Both the position numbers and the translations under genes were made by a program. DNA of 64,000 nt from Ursidibacter maritimus (GTDB taxonomy: Bacteria > Pseudomonadota > Gammaproteobacteria > Enterobacterales > Pasteurellaceae). Below the pieces are notes generated by a model that had not been told where the DNA came from, did no database searches, and worked only from the letters and a program-made list of their open reading frames with translations. The number at the start of each line of letters is the position of its first letter. Position 1 is the first letter of the stretch. The stretch is from positions 186,001 to 250,000 of the forward strand of contig NZ_LEKN01000034.1 in assembly GCF_009761395.1 (NCBI RefSeq), in the 5' to 3' direction. This document shows, one piece after another, positions 46,627-56,547 of the stretch.

Positions 46627-48480
46627 ATGCGACAATTAGCAGTATTGCTCTCGGCTGAAGGCATTGATGATTTAATTCAGCCATATTCAAGTGAAACTGT
46701 TTTTACACCGGGGCAAATTTTTTTACCTGACCTTGCTCCAATACCTTTCTCTAATGCAAAAACGTTACTTGGGCAAGAATTTCCGTTTGCGATTTATAAT
46801 ATGCAAGCGGAAAATGGGATCTGTTTTAACTTAGAAGCCTTTGCGATTGTTGCTGGCACTATTCAACGTGGCGGAATTTTGTATTTACTCTGCCCCAAAT
46901 GGCATAGCCTTACTGAACAAATTGATCTTGATACACTTCGTTGGAATAATGCTCAAGCCATTGCTACACCGAATTTTTACCGTTGGTTTCAAGATCTTTT
47001 TCGTGCCTTTCATTTTAAAATTATTCCGCACATTTCTGAGCTTCCCCCTAACGCAAAATGCTCAAAAGATACAGATATTGAGCTTGCTACACAAAAAAAT
47101 ACTCACCAACAGCAAATTATTTTTGAAAAGCTACCGCTTGATCCAGCTAAGGTTCATCTCATCACTGCTCCAAGAGGGCGAGGAAAATCAACCCTGTCGG
47201 GAAAACTTGCTGAAAAATTGTCTCAACAACAGGCTGTGCTAATTACCGCCCGTAGTCATTCTGCTTTACCTAATTTCTGGAAAGGTATTGAAAATAACAA
47301 GGTAACTTTTTTTGCACCTGATCGTTTAATTCAGACGATCGAACAGCAAAGTATCTCGCCAAATCAATGGCTATTTATTGATGAAGCCGCAACTCTCCCT
47401 TTGCCAATGCTCAAAAAACTTTGCCACTATTTTGATAAAGTGGTTTTAACCACCACAACGCATAATTATGAAGGAACAGGGCGAGGCTTTTCACTCAAAT
47501 TTTTGCTACAACTCAACCGAAGTTATCAACAATGGCAACTCACTAAACCTTTACGTTGGGCAGAAGACGATCCACTGGAGCAATTTATTTGTCAGCTACT
47601 TTTGTTAGATGATGTACCTATGCCTAGCTTATCACTCTCACCAAGTGTTCAAACAAAAATTGATTTCTATTATTTGCTTGCCAATGCACACTATAAAACC
47701 ACCCCTACGGATTTACGCCGATTATTTGATGCCGATGATCAGCAGTTCCATTCCTTAATTATCAATCAAAAAATTATTGCAGGCTGTTGGGCAATAAAAG
47801 AAGGAGGATTAGATCACGCTCTTACTCAAGCTATTTGGCGTGGAGAACGCCGACCACAAGGGAATTTAGTTGCACAATATCTCTGCTTTCAAGGGAATTT
47901 ACCCGATGCTTGCAAACTTCGCTCTTTACGCATTTCTCGGATTGCCGTACAACCTGAATTTCAGCAACAAGGCTATGGCAAGCGGTTAGTTTCGCAAATT
48001 ATTTTACAAATCTCACCGCTTGTTGATTTCCTTTCCGTTAGTTTTGGAATGAGCGATGAATTATTACATTTTTGGCAAGGTTGTGGCTTTCAGTTAGTAC
48101 AAATTACCCCGACTGCTGAAGCTAGTAGCGGATTGCAAAGTGCGATGATGATCTATCCGCTTTCAGAACAAGGAAAACAATTCTGCCAACAAGCCAAGCA
48201 ACAATTTGAGCGAGATTATGCTTTAATGACAGGAAATATCAACGAGAGTAATCGTGAATTATTAGATTATGATTGGCAAAATCTCAAGGGTTTTGTTAAT
48301 GCTAAACGCTCATTTTCCAGCTGTATTGCCAGTTTAAAACGGCTTTATTTACGCTATCCGACAGAATTAGCAGACCTTGCACCTCTCTTTAGTCAAGCAA
48401 ATATAGAACTACCCGCTTATAAAAAAGTGTGGTTGGACAACTTACGCCAAAAGCTAAAGACTTTTTCGTTCTGTGAGTAA
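46627..48480 (+). CDS. tmcA: tRNA(Met) cytidine acetyltransferase
   Basis: Acetylates the wobble cytidine of elongator tRNA-Met using acetyl-CoA and ATP. 617 residues (E. coli 671): N-terminal DUF1726-like part, RecD-like helicase module with Walker A APRGRGKSTLSGKLA near residue 180 and Walker B FIDEAATLPLPML near residue 247, and a GNAT domain with ISRIAVQPEFQQQGYGKRLV near residue 437. Two facing uptake signals lie inside the GNAT-coding part (47978-48022). It ends in a Lys/Phe-rich tail. Confidence 0.94.
   Translation: MRQLAVLLSAEGIDDLIQPYSSETVFTPGQIFLPDLAPIPFSNAKTLLGQEFPFAIYNMQAENGICFNLEAFAIVAGTIQRGGILYLLCPKWHSLTEQIDLDTLRWNNAQAIATPNFYRWFQDLFRAFHFKIIPHISELPPNAKCSKDTDIELATQKNTHQQQIIFEKLPLDPAKVHLITAPRGRGKSTLSGKLAEKLSQQQAVLITARSHSALPNFWKGIENNKVTFFAPDRLIQTIEQQSISPNQWLFIDEAATLPLPMLKKLCHYFDKVVLTTTTHNYEGTGRGFSLKFLLQLNRSYQQWQLTKPLRWAEDDPLEQFICQLLLLDDVPMPSLSLSPSVQTKIDFYYLLANAHYKTTPTDLRRLFDADDQQFHSLIINQKIIAGCWAIKEGGLDHALTQAIWRGERRPQGNLVAQYLCFQGNLPDACKLRSLRISRIAVQPEFQQQGYGKRLVSQIILQISPLVDFLSVSFGMSDELLHFWQGCGFQLVQITPTAEASSGLQSAMMIYPLSEQGKQFCQQAKQQFERDYALMTGNINESNRELLDYDWQNLKGFVNAKRSFSSCIASLKRLYLRYPTELADLAPLFSQANIELPAYKKVWLDNLRQKLKTFSFCE
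47978..48022. repeat. paired uptake signals inside tmcA
   Basis: GCAAGCGGTTAGTTTCGCAAA (starting at 47978) faces CAAATCTCACCGCTTG (48007-48022). The pair is read as codons for GKRLVSQIILQISPLV, so the coding sequence accommodates both signals. Such facing pairs are normally intergenic. Confidence 0.6.
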
Positions 48481-48523
48481 GATCACGTTTTTTTTCTCTT
48501 CTTTGGAGTATTATTTCACTAAC

Positions 48524-48542
48524 AGTTACCGAAAATGTAACT
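48524..48542 (+). promoter_or_regulatory. inverted repeat in the mglB leader
   Basis: AGTTAC (48524-48529) and GTAACT (48537-48542) flank CGAAAAT, 36 bases before the mglB ATG. It could be a site for a GalR/LacI-type regulator, but the spacing is not the classical one. No clear CRP site was identified. Confidence 0.3.
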
Positions 48543-48577
48543 AAATTTCAATCTATATTCCAAATAGGAGCCTGATT

Positions 48578-49570
48578 ATGAAAAAAACTGTGTTAAGCAC
48601 ACTTGCATTAGCTGTTGGTTTAGGCGTAATGGCAAGCTCAGCTCAAGCGGCTGATCGTGTTGGTGTAACTATCTATAAATATGATGACAACTTTATGTCT
48701 TTAATGCGTAAAGAAATTGAGAAAGAAGCAACTCAATATAAAAACATCGAATTATTGATGAACGACTCTCAAAATGCGCAATCAATCCAAAACGACCAAG
48801 TTGATGTATTGATTTCAAAAGGCGTTAAAGTACTTTCTATCAACTTAGTTGATCCATCTGCCGCACCAACTATTGTAGGCAAAGCAAAACCAGATGAAAT
48901 TCCTGTTATTTTCTTTAATAAAGATCCAGGTGAAAAAGTGATCTCTGGCTATAAAAATGCTTACTATGTTGGTACAAACCCACAAGAATCTGGTGTTATT
49001 CAAGGTGATTTAATTGCAAAACACTGGAAAGCAAACCCAGCTTATGACTTAAATAAAGATGGCAAAATTCAATATGTGCTCTTAAAAGGCGAACCAGGTC
49101 ACCCTGATGCAGAAGCGCGTACTAAATATGTTATTGAACAGTTAAATGCTGTTGGTATTCAAACCCAAGAATTATTCAATGATACAGGTATGTGGGACGC
49201 AGCACTTGCAAAAGATAAAACAGATGCTTGGTTATCTAGCTCTAAAGCCAAAGATATCGAAGTGATTATTGCAAACAATGACGGTATGGCAATGGGTGCA
49301 TTAGAAGCAACTAAAGCTCACGGCAAAAAATTACCAATTTTCGGTGTAGATGCGTTACCTGAAGTATTACAACTTATCCAAAAAGGTGAAATTGCAGGTA
49401 CAGTATTAAACGATGGTGTAAACCAAGGTAAAGCGATTGTACAAATGTCTGCAAACCTAGCGGCAGGTAAACCTGCAACTGAAGGAACTAAATGGCAATT
49501 AAAAGATCGTATCGTGCGTATTCCATACGTTGGTATTGATAAAGACAATCTTGCTGAATTCTTAAAATAA
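48578..49570 (+). CDS. mglB: galactose/methyl-galactoside-binding periplasmic protein
   Basis: Periplasmic sugar receptor of the Mgl ABC transporter. 330 residues (E. coli 332). Signal peptide [20 protein letters not shown] cut after AQA; mature [20 protein letters not shown], calcium-site-like region [20 protein letters not shown] near residue 155, and sugar-contact [20 protein letters not shown] block near residue 230. AGGAG precedes the ATG. A strong hairpin separates it from mglA, which probably gives the receptor a higher level. Confidence 0.95.
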   Translation: MKKTVLSTLALAVGLGVMASSAQAADRVGVTIYKYDDNFMSLMRKEIEKEATQYKNIELLMNDSQNAQSIQNDQVDVLISKGVKVLSINLVDPSAAPTIVGKAKPDEIPVIFFNKDPGEKVISGYKNAYYVGTNPQESGVIQGDLIAKHWKANPAYDLNKDGKIQYVLLKGEPGHPDAEARTKYVIEQLNAVGIQTQELFNDTGMWDAALAKDKTDAWLSSSKAKDIEVIIANNDGMAMGALEATKAHGKKLPIFGVDALPEVLQLIQKGEIAGTVLNDGVNQGKAIVQMSANLAAGKPATEGTKWQLKDRIVRIPYVGIDKDNLAEFLK

Positions 49571-49584
49571 AAAGTAGTAACTGG

Positions 49585-49608
49585 GGGGAGGTTCGCCTCC
49601 CCTTTTTT
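49585..49608 (+). terminator. intercistronic mglB-mglA terminator/attenuator
   Basis: GGGGAGG (49585-49591), tetraloop TTCG, CCTCCCC (49596-49602), then TTTTTT. This is a textbook stable terminator placed inside the operon, 12 bases before the mglA start. Confidence 0.92.
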
Positions 49609-49620
49609 ATGAGGTTGGAT

Positions 49621-51138
49621 ATGACAGTACAAATTACACAAGACAGCCAAGTTCTTCTTACAATGGCAAATGTCAGCAAATCCTTTCCTGGTGTAAAAGC
49701 CCTCGATCACGCAAATTTAACCGTTAAATCTCACTCTGTTCACGCTTTAATGGGCGAAAACGGTGCAGGCAAATCAACACTGCTCAAATGTTTATTCGGT
49801 ATCTATGCGAAAGATGAAGGGGAAATTCTTTTTCTCGGCAAACCTGTTAATTTCAAAACTTCAAAAGAAGCATTGGAAAACGGAATTTCGATGGTTCACC
49901 AAGAATTAAACTTAGTTCGTCAGCGTAGCGTAATGGATAATTTATGGCTCGGACGTTATCCATTAAAAGGCTTTTTTGTCGATCACGCTAAAATGTATCG
50001 TGAAACAAAAGCCATTTTTGATGAATTAGATATTGATATTGATCCGAAAGAGAAAGTAGCCAATCTTTCCGTATCTCAAATGCAGATGATCGAGATTGCC
50101 AAAGCTTTCTCTTATAATGCAAAAATTGTGATTATGGATGAACCGACATCATCTCTTTCTGAAAAAGAAGTCGAACATTTATTCACAATCATTCAGAAAT
50201 TAAAACAACGTGGTTGTGGTATCATCTATATTTCTCACAAAATGGACGAAATTTTTAAAATTTGTGATGAAATTACTATTTTGCGTGATGGCAAATGGAT
50301 CAACACAGTTCCTGTTAAAGAAACCACAATGGATAATATTGTGGCAATGATGGTTGGACGTGAATTAACTCAACGTTTCCCACCCAAAACCAATACGCCT
50401 AAAGAAGTCATTTTGGAAGTTGAAAATCTTACTGCACTCAACCAGCCTTCTATTCAAGATGTCAGTTTTGAATTACGCAAAGGCGAAATTTTAGGTATTG
50501 CAGGACTTGTTGGAGCGAAACGTACCGATATTGTTGAAACGATTTTTGGTGTGCGTGAGCGAAAAAGTGGTAGCGTGAAATTACACGGAAAAGAAATGGC
50601 AAATCGTACCGCTTTAGAAGCCATTAACAATGGTTTTGCTTTAGTCACCGAGGAACGCCGTTCCACAGGGATTTATGCTAATCTCAGTATTGAATTTAAC
50701 TCTTTGATTTCTAATATGAAATCTTATATCGGCTCATTCGGCTTACTCAGCAATAAAAAAATGAGAGGTGATACACAATGGGTTATTGATTCAATGAATG
50801 TCAAAACCCCTTCACATCGCACCAATATAGGCTCGCTTTCGGGTGGTAACCAACAAAAAGTTGTTATCGGACGCTGGTTATTAACTCAACCTGACATTCT
50901 CATGCTTGATGAACCTACCCGTGGTATCGACATTGGGGCGAAATATGAAATTTATCAACTCATTATGCAATTGGCTCAAAAAGATAAAGGGATCATTATG
51001 ATCTCATCAGAGATGCCTGAATTACTGGGTGTAACCGACCGTATTTTAGTAATGAGTAACGGTAAAGTTGCAGGGATTGTTGAAACGGCGAAAACATCTC
51101 AAGAAGAGATTTTGCAACTTGCGGCAAAATATTTATAA
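49621..51138 (+). CDS. mglA: galactose/methyl-galactoside ABC transporter ATPase
   Basis: 505 residues with two ABC domains, as in E. coli MglA (506). First Walker [14 protein letters not shown] near residue 45 and signature LSVSQMQ; the second half has a degenerate Walker A (GLVGAKRTD) and a good signature [12 protein letters not shown] near residue 400. The ATG at 49621 (GAGG 7 bases upstream) is preferred to one at 49609, which lies in the terminator's tail. Confidence 0.95.
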   Translation: MTVQITQDSQVLLTMANVSKSFPGVKALDHANLTVKSHSVHALMGENGAGKSTLLKCLFGIYAKDEGEILFLGKPVNFKTSKEALENGISMVHQELNLVRQRSVMDNLWLGRYPLKGFFVDHAKMYRETKAIFDELDIDIDPKEKVANLSVSQMQMIEIAKAFSYNAKIVIMDEPTSSLSEKEVEHLFTIIQKLKQRGCGIIYISHKMDEIFKICDEITILRDGKWINTVPVKETTMDNIVAMMVGRELTQRFPPKTNTPKEVILEVENLTALNQPSIQDVSFELRKGEILGIAGLVGAKRTDIVETIFGVRERKSGSVKLHGKEMANRTALEAINNGFALVTEERRSTGIYANLSIEFNSLISNMKSYIGSFGLLSNKKMRGDTQWVIDSMNVKTPSHRTNIGSLSGGNQQKVVIGRWLLTQPDILMLDEPTRGIDIGAKYEIYQLIMQLAQKDKGIIMISSEMPELLGVTDRILVMSNGKVAGIVETAKTSQEEILQLAAKYL

Positions 51139-51156
51139 GCTAGAAGGAAATGAATT

Positions 51157-52167
51157 ATGTCCACGCTAACACAAAATAAATCTTTAGATTTTCTCAAACA
51201 AAATGCGATTTACTTCGTATTATTGATACTTTTAATCATCATTATTGCCCAAGATCCTAGTTTCTTGAGTTTACGTAACTTCAGTAATATTTTGACGCAA
51301 TCTTCTGTACGTCTAATTATTGCCCTTGGGGTTGCAGGCTTGCTCGTTACTCAAGGTACTGACTTATCAGCTGGTCGCCAAGTAGGGCTTGCTGCTGTCA
51401 TTTCAGCCACCTTGCTACAAGCAATGGATAATATGAATAAGGTATTTCCTAATTTAAGTGAAATTCCAATTCCTGTAGTTATTCTTGCCGTTTGTGCGAT
51501 TGGTGCGGTTATTGGTTTGGTAAATGGCTTAGTTATTGCCTATCTCAATGTTACCCCATTTATTGCCACAATGGGTACAATGATCATCGTTTATGGTATT
51601 AACTCATTATATTACGATGCAGTAGGCTCATCACCAATTGCAGGTTTTAACGAAAGTTTCTCTAGTTTTGCACAAGGTTTCTTTAGAATCGGCTCATTTA
51701 ATCTCTCATATATTACGATTTATGCAGCCATTGCTTCACTACTAGTGTGGATTATGTGGAATAAAACTCGCTTTGGTAAAAATATTTTTGCTATCGGTGG
51801 TAACCCTGAAGCTGCCAAAGTATCAGGCGTAAACGTGGCTCGTAACCTTGTTGTCATTTATATGATTGCGGGCGTATTCTACGGTTTCGGCGGTATGCTT
51901 GAAGCGGGTCGTATCGGTAGTGCAACCAATAACTTAGGCTTTATGTACGAATTAGATGCAATTGCCGCTTGCGTCGTAGGTGGTGTATCTTTCGCTGGTG
52001 GTGTAGGTACGGTTATCGGTGTTATTACTGGGGTGTTAATCTTTACAGTTATTAACTACGGCTTAACCTATATCGGCGTAAACCCTTACTGGCAATATAT
52101 CATTAAAGGTAGCATCATCATCCTAGCGGTTGCGATTGACTCGTTAAAATATGCGAAGAAAAAATAA
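51157..52167 (+). CDS. mglC: galactose/methyl-galactoside ABC transporter permease
   Basis: 336 residues, eight to ten membrane segments; EAA-like loop GGNPEAAKVSGVNVARNLVV near residue 210 and AGRIGSATNNLGFMYELDAI near residue 250 are family-conserved. AAGGAAATG region precedes the ATG. Last gene of mglBAC. Confidence 0.95.
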   Translation: MSTLTQNKSLDFLKQNAIYFVLLILLIIIIAQDPSFLSLRNFSNILTQSSVRLIIALGVAGLLVTQGTDLSAGRQVGLAAVISATLLQAMDNMNKVFPNLSEIPIPVVILAVCAIGAVIGLVNGLVIAYLNVTPFIATMGTMIIVYGINSLYYDAVGSSPIAGFNESFSSFAQGFFRIGSFNLSYITIYAAIASLLVWIMWNKTRFGKNIFAIGGNPEAAKVSGVNVARNLVVIYMIAGVFYGFGGMLEAGRIGSATNNLGFMYELDAIAACVVGGVSFAGGVGTVIGVITGVLIFTVINYGLTYIGVNPYWQYIIKGSIIILAVAIDSLKYAKKK

Positions 52168-52184
52168 TTAAATTACTTTAAGCT

Positions 52185-52214
52185 AAGGCGAGATACTCTC
52201 TCGCCTTCTTTTTT
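52185..52214 (+). terminator. terminator after mglC
   Basis: AAGGCGAGA (52185-52193) pairs with TCTCGCCTT (52199-52207), followed by CTTTTTT. Confidence 0.9.
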
Positions 52215-52282
52215 ATTTCAATTAATCCAGTAGCATTTTATTCCTTTATAATGCCCTATATTTCAATTACTTTTCTTAAATT

Positions 52283-53491
52283 ATGCAACCGCTTAATCCA
52301 TTGCAACCTAATATTAGTCGCCGACTTTTAACCTCTGCATCCGCTGCCTTTTTGATTGTCATTTTTATGACAGGACTTGCAGGGGCATTACGCATTCCTG
52401 CATTAACCGTTTATCTACATAAAGAAGTGACTAGTGATCCGATGATGGTGGGGCTGTTTTATTCCGTCAATTCATTGGTTTCGATGGTACTCAGTCAAAT
52501 TGTAGCACACTACTCCGACCGCTATCCCAACCGTAAACTGATTATTGCACTAAGCTGCGTAATGCAAATGTTTGGGTGCTTACTCTTTGCTTTCAATCGA
52601 GATTATTATGTCTTACTAATTTTGGGCACGTTAATTTTAGGGTTAGGCTCATCCGCCTCATCGCAGCTTTTTGCACTTTCTCGTGAATATAGTAAAAGTC
52701 AAAAACGAGATAGTACAATGTTTAATACCGTATTAAGAGCACAACTTTCGTTAGCTTGGATTGTAGGCCCTCCTCTTGCCTATCTGCTTTCTGATCAATT
52801 CGGTTTTACCTTTATGTACTGTGCCGCAGCAACGATTTTTGCAATGTCGATCATTATTGTGATCTTGATGCTGCCACAAGCGGTCAGTTCTGAGCCACAA
52901 ATTGCAAATAGCGAAGATGAGCAACTGCGAGAAGAAGGGATTAGTAGTAATCGTAACTCTGTCATTTTGCTCTGCTTTACGTGCCTATTTGTCTGGACTT
53001 GTAACAGTATGGTGTTTATCAATATGCCAATCTATTTAAGTGAAAGTTTAGGGCTATCCGACCGCTTGGCTGGGCTTTTGATGGGAACGGCTGCCGCTAT
53101 TGAGATCCCAGTAATGCTGATTGCTGGCTACTGTACCAAATTTATTAGTAAAAAAAGCCTTATGCTCATGGGTATTGTAGCGGGTATTGGCTATTACCTC
53201 TGCTTATCTCTTGCTACAACAGAGTGGCAACTGATTGCTAGCCAATTACTCAACGGTTTATTTGTCGGCATTCTTGCTTCAATCGGAATGATTTACTTCC
53301 AAGATTTAATGCCATATAAGATGGGAACGGCAACCACACTTTTTACCAATACAGGCTCTGCCAGTTGGGTAACTGCTGGCCCGATTGCAGGTATAATGGC
53401 AAGTCAGTTTGGTTATCATAGTACTTGGTATTTAGCGATTGGCTTATGTGTTATTGCTCTGATTTTGATGTGGTTTGTGAGAAAAATTTAG
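52283..53491 (+). CDS. SetA-family sugar efflux transporter (MFS)
   Basis: 402 residues and twelve membrane segments. FMTGLAGALRIPALTVYLHK near residue 29, LVSMVLSQIVAHYSDRYPNR near residue 65 and the loop SQLFALSREYSKSQKRDSTM near residue 130 fit the SetA/SetB sugar exporters. These pump out glucose- or lactose-like sugars and analogues; E. coli SetA is tied to sugar-phosphate stress. It follows mglBAC, which fits a theme of sugar balance, but has its own start after the terminator. Confidence 0.85.
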   Translation: MQPLNPLQPNISRRLLTSASAAFLIVIFMTGLAGALRIPALTVYLHKEVTSDPMMVGLFYSVNSLVSMVLSQIVAHYSDRYPNRKLIIALSCVMQMFGCLLFAFNRDYYVLLILGTLILGLGSSASSQLFALSREYSKSQKRDSTMFNTVLRAQLSLAWIVGPPLAYLLSDQFGFTFMYCAAATIFAMSIIIVILMLPQAVSSEPQIANSEDEQLREEGISSNRNSVILLCFTCLFVWTCNSMVFINMPIYLSESLGLSDRLAGLLMGTAAAIEIPVMLIAGYCTKFISKKSLMLMGIVAGIGYYLCLSLATTEWQLIASQLLNGLFVGILASIGMIYFQDLMPYKMGTATTLFTNTGSASWVTAGPIAGIMASQFGYHSTWYLAIGLCVIALILMWFVRKI

Positions 53492-53515
53492 TAACAATTT
53501 TGTTCGCTACACAGA

Positions 53516-54229
53516 TTACTGACTACCTAATTCAGTAATTCTGGACTCCTCCAATGTAGTTGCTTGTGCCCCAATAAGTAAATTGAATAACATTGCGGTA
53601 CGAGCAAATAACTCTCTTATTCTCACTTTATAATGCTGTTCTGGGTATTTTGCGACAAAACAAATTGCATCAATTTGATGGAATTTAGCAATAAACAATG
53701 CCCTTTCACAGTGAAATCGTTGAGAAATAATCGTAAAAGGTGGCAATTTGAATACTTTATCTGCACGAATAACGGAATCAAAGGTGTTATAACCGGCATA
53801 ATCTTGCAGGATATATTGATTTTGCATACCCATCCTACGCAAATCATTCGTCATCGTTTTGGGTTCATTATAATAAGCGGTCTGATTATCTCCACTCATT
53901 ACGAAATAACTAGATTTATGAGCCCGATAAAGTTGCATCGCGGCATCAAGCCGATATTTATAATATAAATTAGGTGTACCTGATGAATAATATTTTGCAG
54001 TTCCTAATACTACCGTATATTCACGCTGTGGTAGGTTATCAATTTCGGTATAGATTTGATCTTCTACCCAATAGCTTGTGCCAATATCAATCAACAATAC
54101 CATCAATACAAATGAAAAAAATAAGCCCAAAAGCCATTTATAACAACGTAGAAAAGCACGAGCCACTTTTTGTTTCAAAGTGGCTTGTGGCTTATCTTGT
54201 TCTGTTATAGCTGAAATCGGATCATTCAT
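53516..54229 (-). CDS. sanA: SanA/DUF218 envelope protein
   Basis: 237 residues from the ATG at 54229 (MNDPISAITEQDKPQATLKQ). One membrane segment (residues ~35-55) and a DUF218 domain outside: YTVVLGTAKYYSSGTPNLYY near residue 73, RLDAAMQLYRA near residue 95, MSGDNQTAYYNEPKTMTNDL near residue 112 and TIISQRFHCERALFIAKF near residue 170. In E. coli SanA supports the envelope barrier to vancomycin at high temperature. Its start overlaps the end of the EamA gene by 8 bases, so the two are coupled. Confidence 0.85.
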   Translation of the reverse strand: MNDPISAITEQDKPQATLKQKVARAFLRCYKWLLGLFFSFVLMVLLIDIGTSYWVEDQIYTEIDNLPQREYTVVLGTAKYYSSGTPNLYYKYRLDAAMQLYRAHKSSYFVMSGDNQTAYYNEPKTMTNDLRRMGMQNQYILQDYAGYNTFDSVIRADKVFKLPPFTIISQRFHCERALFIAKFHQIDAICFVAKYPEQHYKVRIRELFARTAMLFNLLIGAQATTLEESRITELGSQ

Positions 54230-55157
54230 TCTGTTTAGACTGTTTAGTTTCTGCGTGAGTAATATACATTGTTGCAACAATAATAATCCCAGCACCTAAC
54301 CATAATTTACCTGGTGGAACCCAATTAAATACTAGCCACCCCGCCAATACATTTAATGGCAATTTAATAAAGTCAAATGGCTGAATATAAGAGGCATCCG
54401 CTAAATTATAGGCTTTTGCCACCGCTAATTGCGCCAACGCTGTAAAGAAGCCAAGTAAAATCAGAAAACCAAAATCACTAAAGGATGGCAAGCTAAACCC
54501 AGTTGGACTTAAATTAGTTAGGGCAATTAAGATATTAAACGGCGTAATTAAAATAAATAGATACGCTACCATTGTGGTTGGCGAATCTTCGCTAGAAAGT
54601 TTTTTTACCATTAGAGAATAGCACGCCCAAAAGAATGCGGCTGCAACAGGCAATAGAACAATCCAATCAAAATTTTCTGACCAAGGCTCTAAAATAATCA
54701 TTGCACCGATAAAACCTAAAAAAGTCGCAATCCAACGTTTACGATCTACTTTCTCTTTGAGTAATAAACCTGAACCGATAGTAACGAATAACGGCGATGT
54801 CATCAACAATGCAATTCCTTGCCAAATAGGAATAGGATGCGCCAACGCCATTGTCCAACATTGAATCCCTATGGCTGAGAGAAACACGCGGAAACAATGC
54901 TGTCCAAAATGCTTAGTTTTCAGAGATTGAAAAAAGCCCATTGTTGCCATACTTGGCATTAAAAATAAAAACGCCACCAAATACTGCACCAATGCAATCA
55001 CGCTCGCGTCAATTGGAGAAACTGAGGTGAGCTTTGGAATTAAGGTATTCACACAAGCAAATAATACACCTGCTGTAATAATGGCTATTGCACCTTTAAC
55101 TGGTTGATGTGTCTGCATAAAATCTAATTGCTTTCGATAAAAATAGTCTCGTAGCAT
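54222..55157 (-). CDS. EamA/DMT family transporter
   Basis: 311 residues, ten membrane segments in two EamA repeats (residues ~20-155 and ~165-300). Conserved Pro/Gly motifs such as WQGIALLMTSPLFVTIGSGL near residue 120 and FNWVPPGKLWLGAGIIIVAT at the end. The substrate is unknown; the family exports or imports amino acids and metabolites. The start could be at 55157 or at Met14 (55118), since neither has a strong ribosome site. Confidence 0.8.
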   Translation of the reverse strand: MLRDYFYRKQLDFMQTHQPVKGAIAIITAGVLFACVNTLIPKLTSVSPIDASVIALVQYLVAFLFLMPSMATMGFFQSLKTKHFGQHCFRVFLSAIGIQCWTMALAHPIPIWQGIALLMTSPLFVTIGSGLLLKEKVDRKRWIATFLGFIGAMIILEPWSENFDWIVLLPVAAAFFWACYSLMVKKLSSEDSPTTMVAYLFILITPFNILIALTNLSPTGFSLPSFSDFGFLILLGFFTALAQLAVAKAYNLADASYIQPFDFIKLPLNVLAGWLVFNWVPPGKLWLGAGIIIVATMYITHAETKQSKQNE

Positions 55158-55216
55158 AGCCGAGCTAGTAAAAATTGCAAGGTAATTCTTTGCTTGATTT
55201 AGCCATTTAAAAATCT

Positions 55217-55232
55217 AGACGTTTAGACGTCT
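55217..55232 (+). promoter_or_regulatory. MetJ boxes before metX
   Basis: AGACGTTT (55217-55224) and AGACGTCT (55225-55232) are two adjacent 8-base MetJ boxes (consensus AGACGTCT). They lie just before the -35 element, fitting repression by MetJ with S-adenosylmethionine. Confidence 0.88.
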
Positions 55233-55240
55233 AAAATTTC

Positions 55241-55269
55241 TTGACAAATCGTACTGCTATCGTTAATTT
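55241..55269 (+). promoter_or_regulatory. metX promoter
   Basis: TTGACA (55241-55246), a 17-base spacer and TAATTT (55264-55269). A consensus -35 next to the MetJ boxes; the leader to metX is about 75 bases and holds an uptake core. Confidence 0.7.
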
Positions 55270-55350
55270 ATTCACTCATATTCTGCGAGCCAATTAAGCG
55301 GTTAGATTTATATAAAATTTTGCAAATAATTAAGGATAGATAGGGACAAT

Positions 55351-56424
55351 ATGGCACAGTCGGTTACACTTTTTGAGGATACTCCACTTGAACTTGTGTT
55401 AGGTGGAATGCTCTCACCCATTAATATTGCCTATCAAACCTACGGTACGCTAAATGCTGATAAAAGCAATGCAGTTCTACTCTGCCACGCTTTAACAGGT
55501 GATGCCGAGCCTTATTATGCTGCGCCAGCCGATAAAGGCTGGTGGCAAGATTTTATTGGGTCGGGGTTAGCTTTCGACACTGATAAATATTTTTTTATCT
55601 GCTCAAATGTATTAGGGGGTTGTAAAGGCACGACTGGTCCAGCATCGATTAATCCAATGACTAACCAACCTTATGGTAGTCAATTCCCTGTAATTACAGT
55701 GCAAGATATTGTTCGTGTACAAAAAGCCTTAATTGACTATTTGGAAATTCCTCATTTAAAAGCTGTTGTAGGCGGTTCTTTTGGTGGAATGCAAGCAACA
55801 CAGTGGGCAATTTATTATCCTGATTTTGTCGATAACATTGTTAATCTCTGTTCATCCCTTACCTTGAGCGCTGAAGCGATTGGTTTTAATCACGTTATGC
55901 GACAAGCCATTATCAACGATCCTAATTTTAACGGTGGTGATTACTATCAAGGAATGGCACCTGATAATGGGTTAAAAATCGCTCGAATGCTAGGTATGCT
56001 AACCTATCGTACAGATATTCAATTAGCAAAAGCTTTTGGACGTGAAACAAAACAGCACACAGAAGTATGGGGCGATTATTTCCAAGTCGAGTCTTACTTA
56101 AGCTATCAAGGTATTAAATTTCTTGATCGCTTTGATGCGAATAGCTATTTACGTCTATTAAGAGCTTTAGATCTCTATGATCCTACACTTGGTTTTGAAA
56201 ATGAACAGGCTGCCCTTTCTCGCATAAAAGCCAATTACACATTAGTTGGTGTAACAAGCGATCAGCTATTCAAACAAGTCGATTTACACAAGAGTAAACA
56301 ACAACTTGAAAATTCGGGGGTTCCCGTTGATTTCTATGAGTTTCACTCTAATTTTGGACACGATGCGTTCTTAGTCGATTACGCATTCTTTGAAGAAATG
56401 ATTAAGAAGGGTTTAGCTAAATAA
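55351..56424 (+). CDS. metX: homoserine O-acetyltransferase
   Basis: Acetylates homoserine with acetyl-CoA, the first methionine-specific step. 357 residues, alpha/beta-hydrolase fold: [15 protein letters not shown] near residue 45, nucleophile [13 protein letters not shown] near residue 140, Asp in GVTSDQLF near residue 306 and His in FGHDAFLVD near residue 336. It is the metX (acetyl) type and not metA (succinyl) by fold. AAGGATAGATAGGGAC precedes the ATG. Confidence 0.95.
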   Translation: MAQSVTLFEDTPLELVLGGMLSPINIAYQTYGTLNADKSNAVLLCHALTGDAEPYYAAPADKGWWQDFIGSGLAFDTDKYFFICSNVLGGCKGTTGPASINPMTNQPYGSQFPVITVQDIVRVQKALIDYLEIPHLKAVVGGSFGGMQATQWAIYYPDFVDNIVNLCSSLTLSAEAIGFNHVMRQAIINDPNFNGGDYYQGMAPDNGLKIARMLGMLTYRTDIQLAKAFGRETKQHTEVWGDYFQVESYLSYQGIKFLDRFDANSYLRLLRALDLYDPTLGFENEQAALSRIKANYTLVGVTSDQLFKQVDLHKSKQQLENSGVPVDFYEFHSNFGHDAFLVDYAFFEEMIKKGLAK

Positions 56425-56445
56425 GAGAAATCCCAATTTAAAAAT

Positions 56446-56488
56446 TGGTGTAATCGGCAAAATAATGACTAGATCGCCCATTACACCA
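56446..56488. terminator. hairpin between convergent metX and metK
   Basis: TGGTGTAAT (56446-56454) and ATTACACCA (56480-56488) are perfect 9-base arms around a 25-base loop in the convergent gap. No strong T-run follows on either strand, so it is a weak terminator candidate. Confidence 0.45.
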
Positions 56489-56547
56489 TTGCGTATGCTC
56501 CATAATATCCCCTAATAGAATAATTAGAGGATTTCATTAGAATTGTC

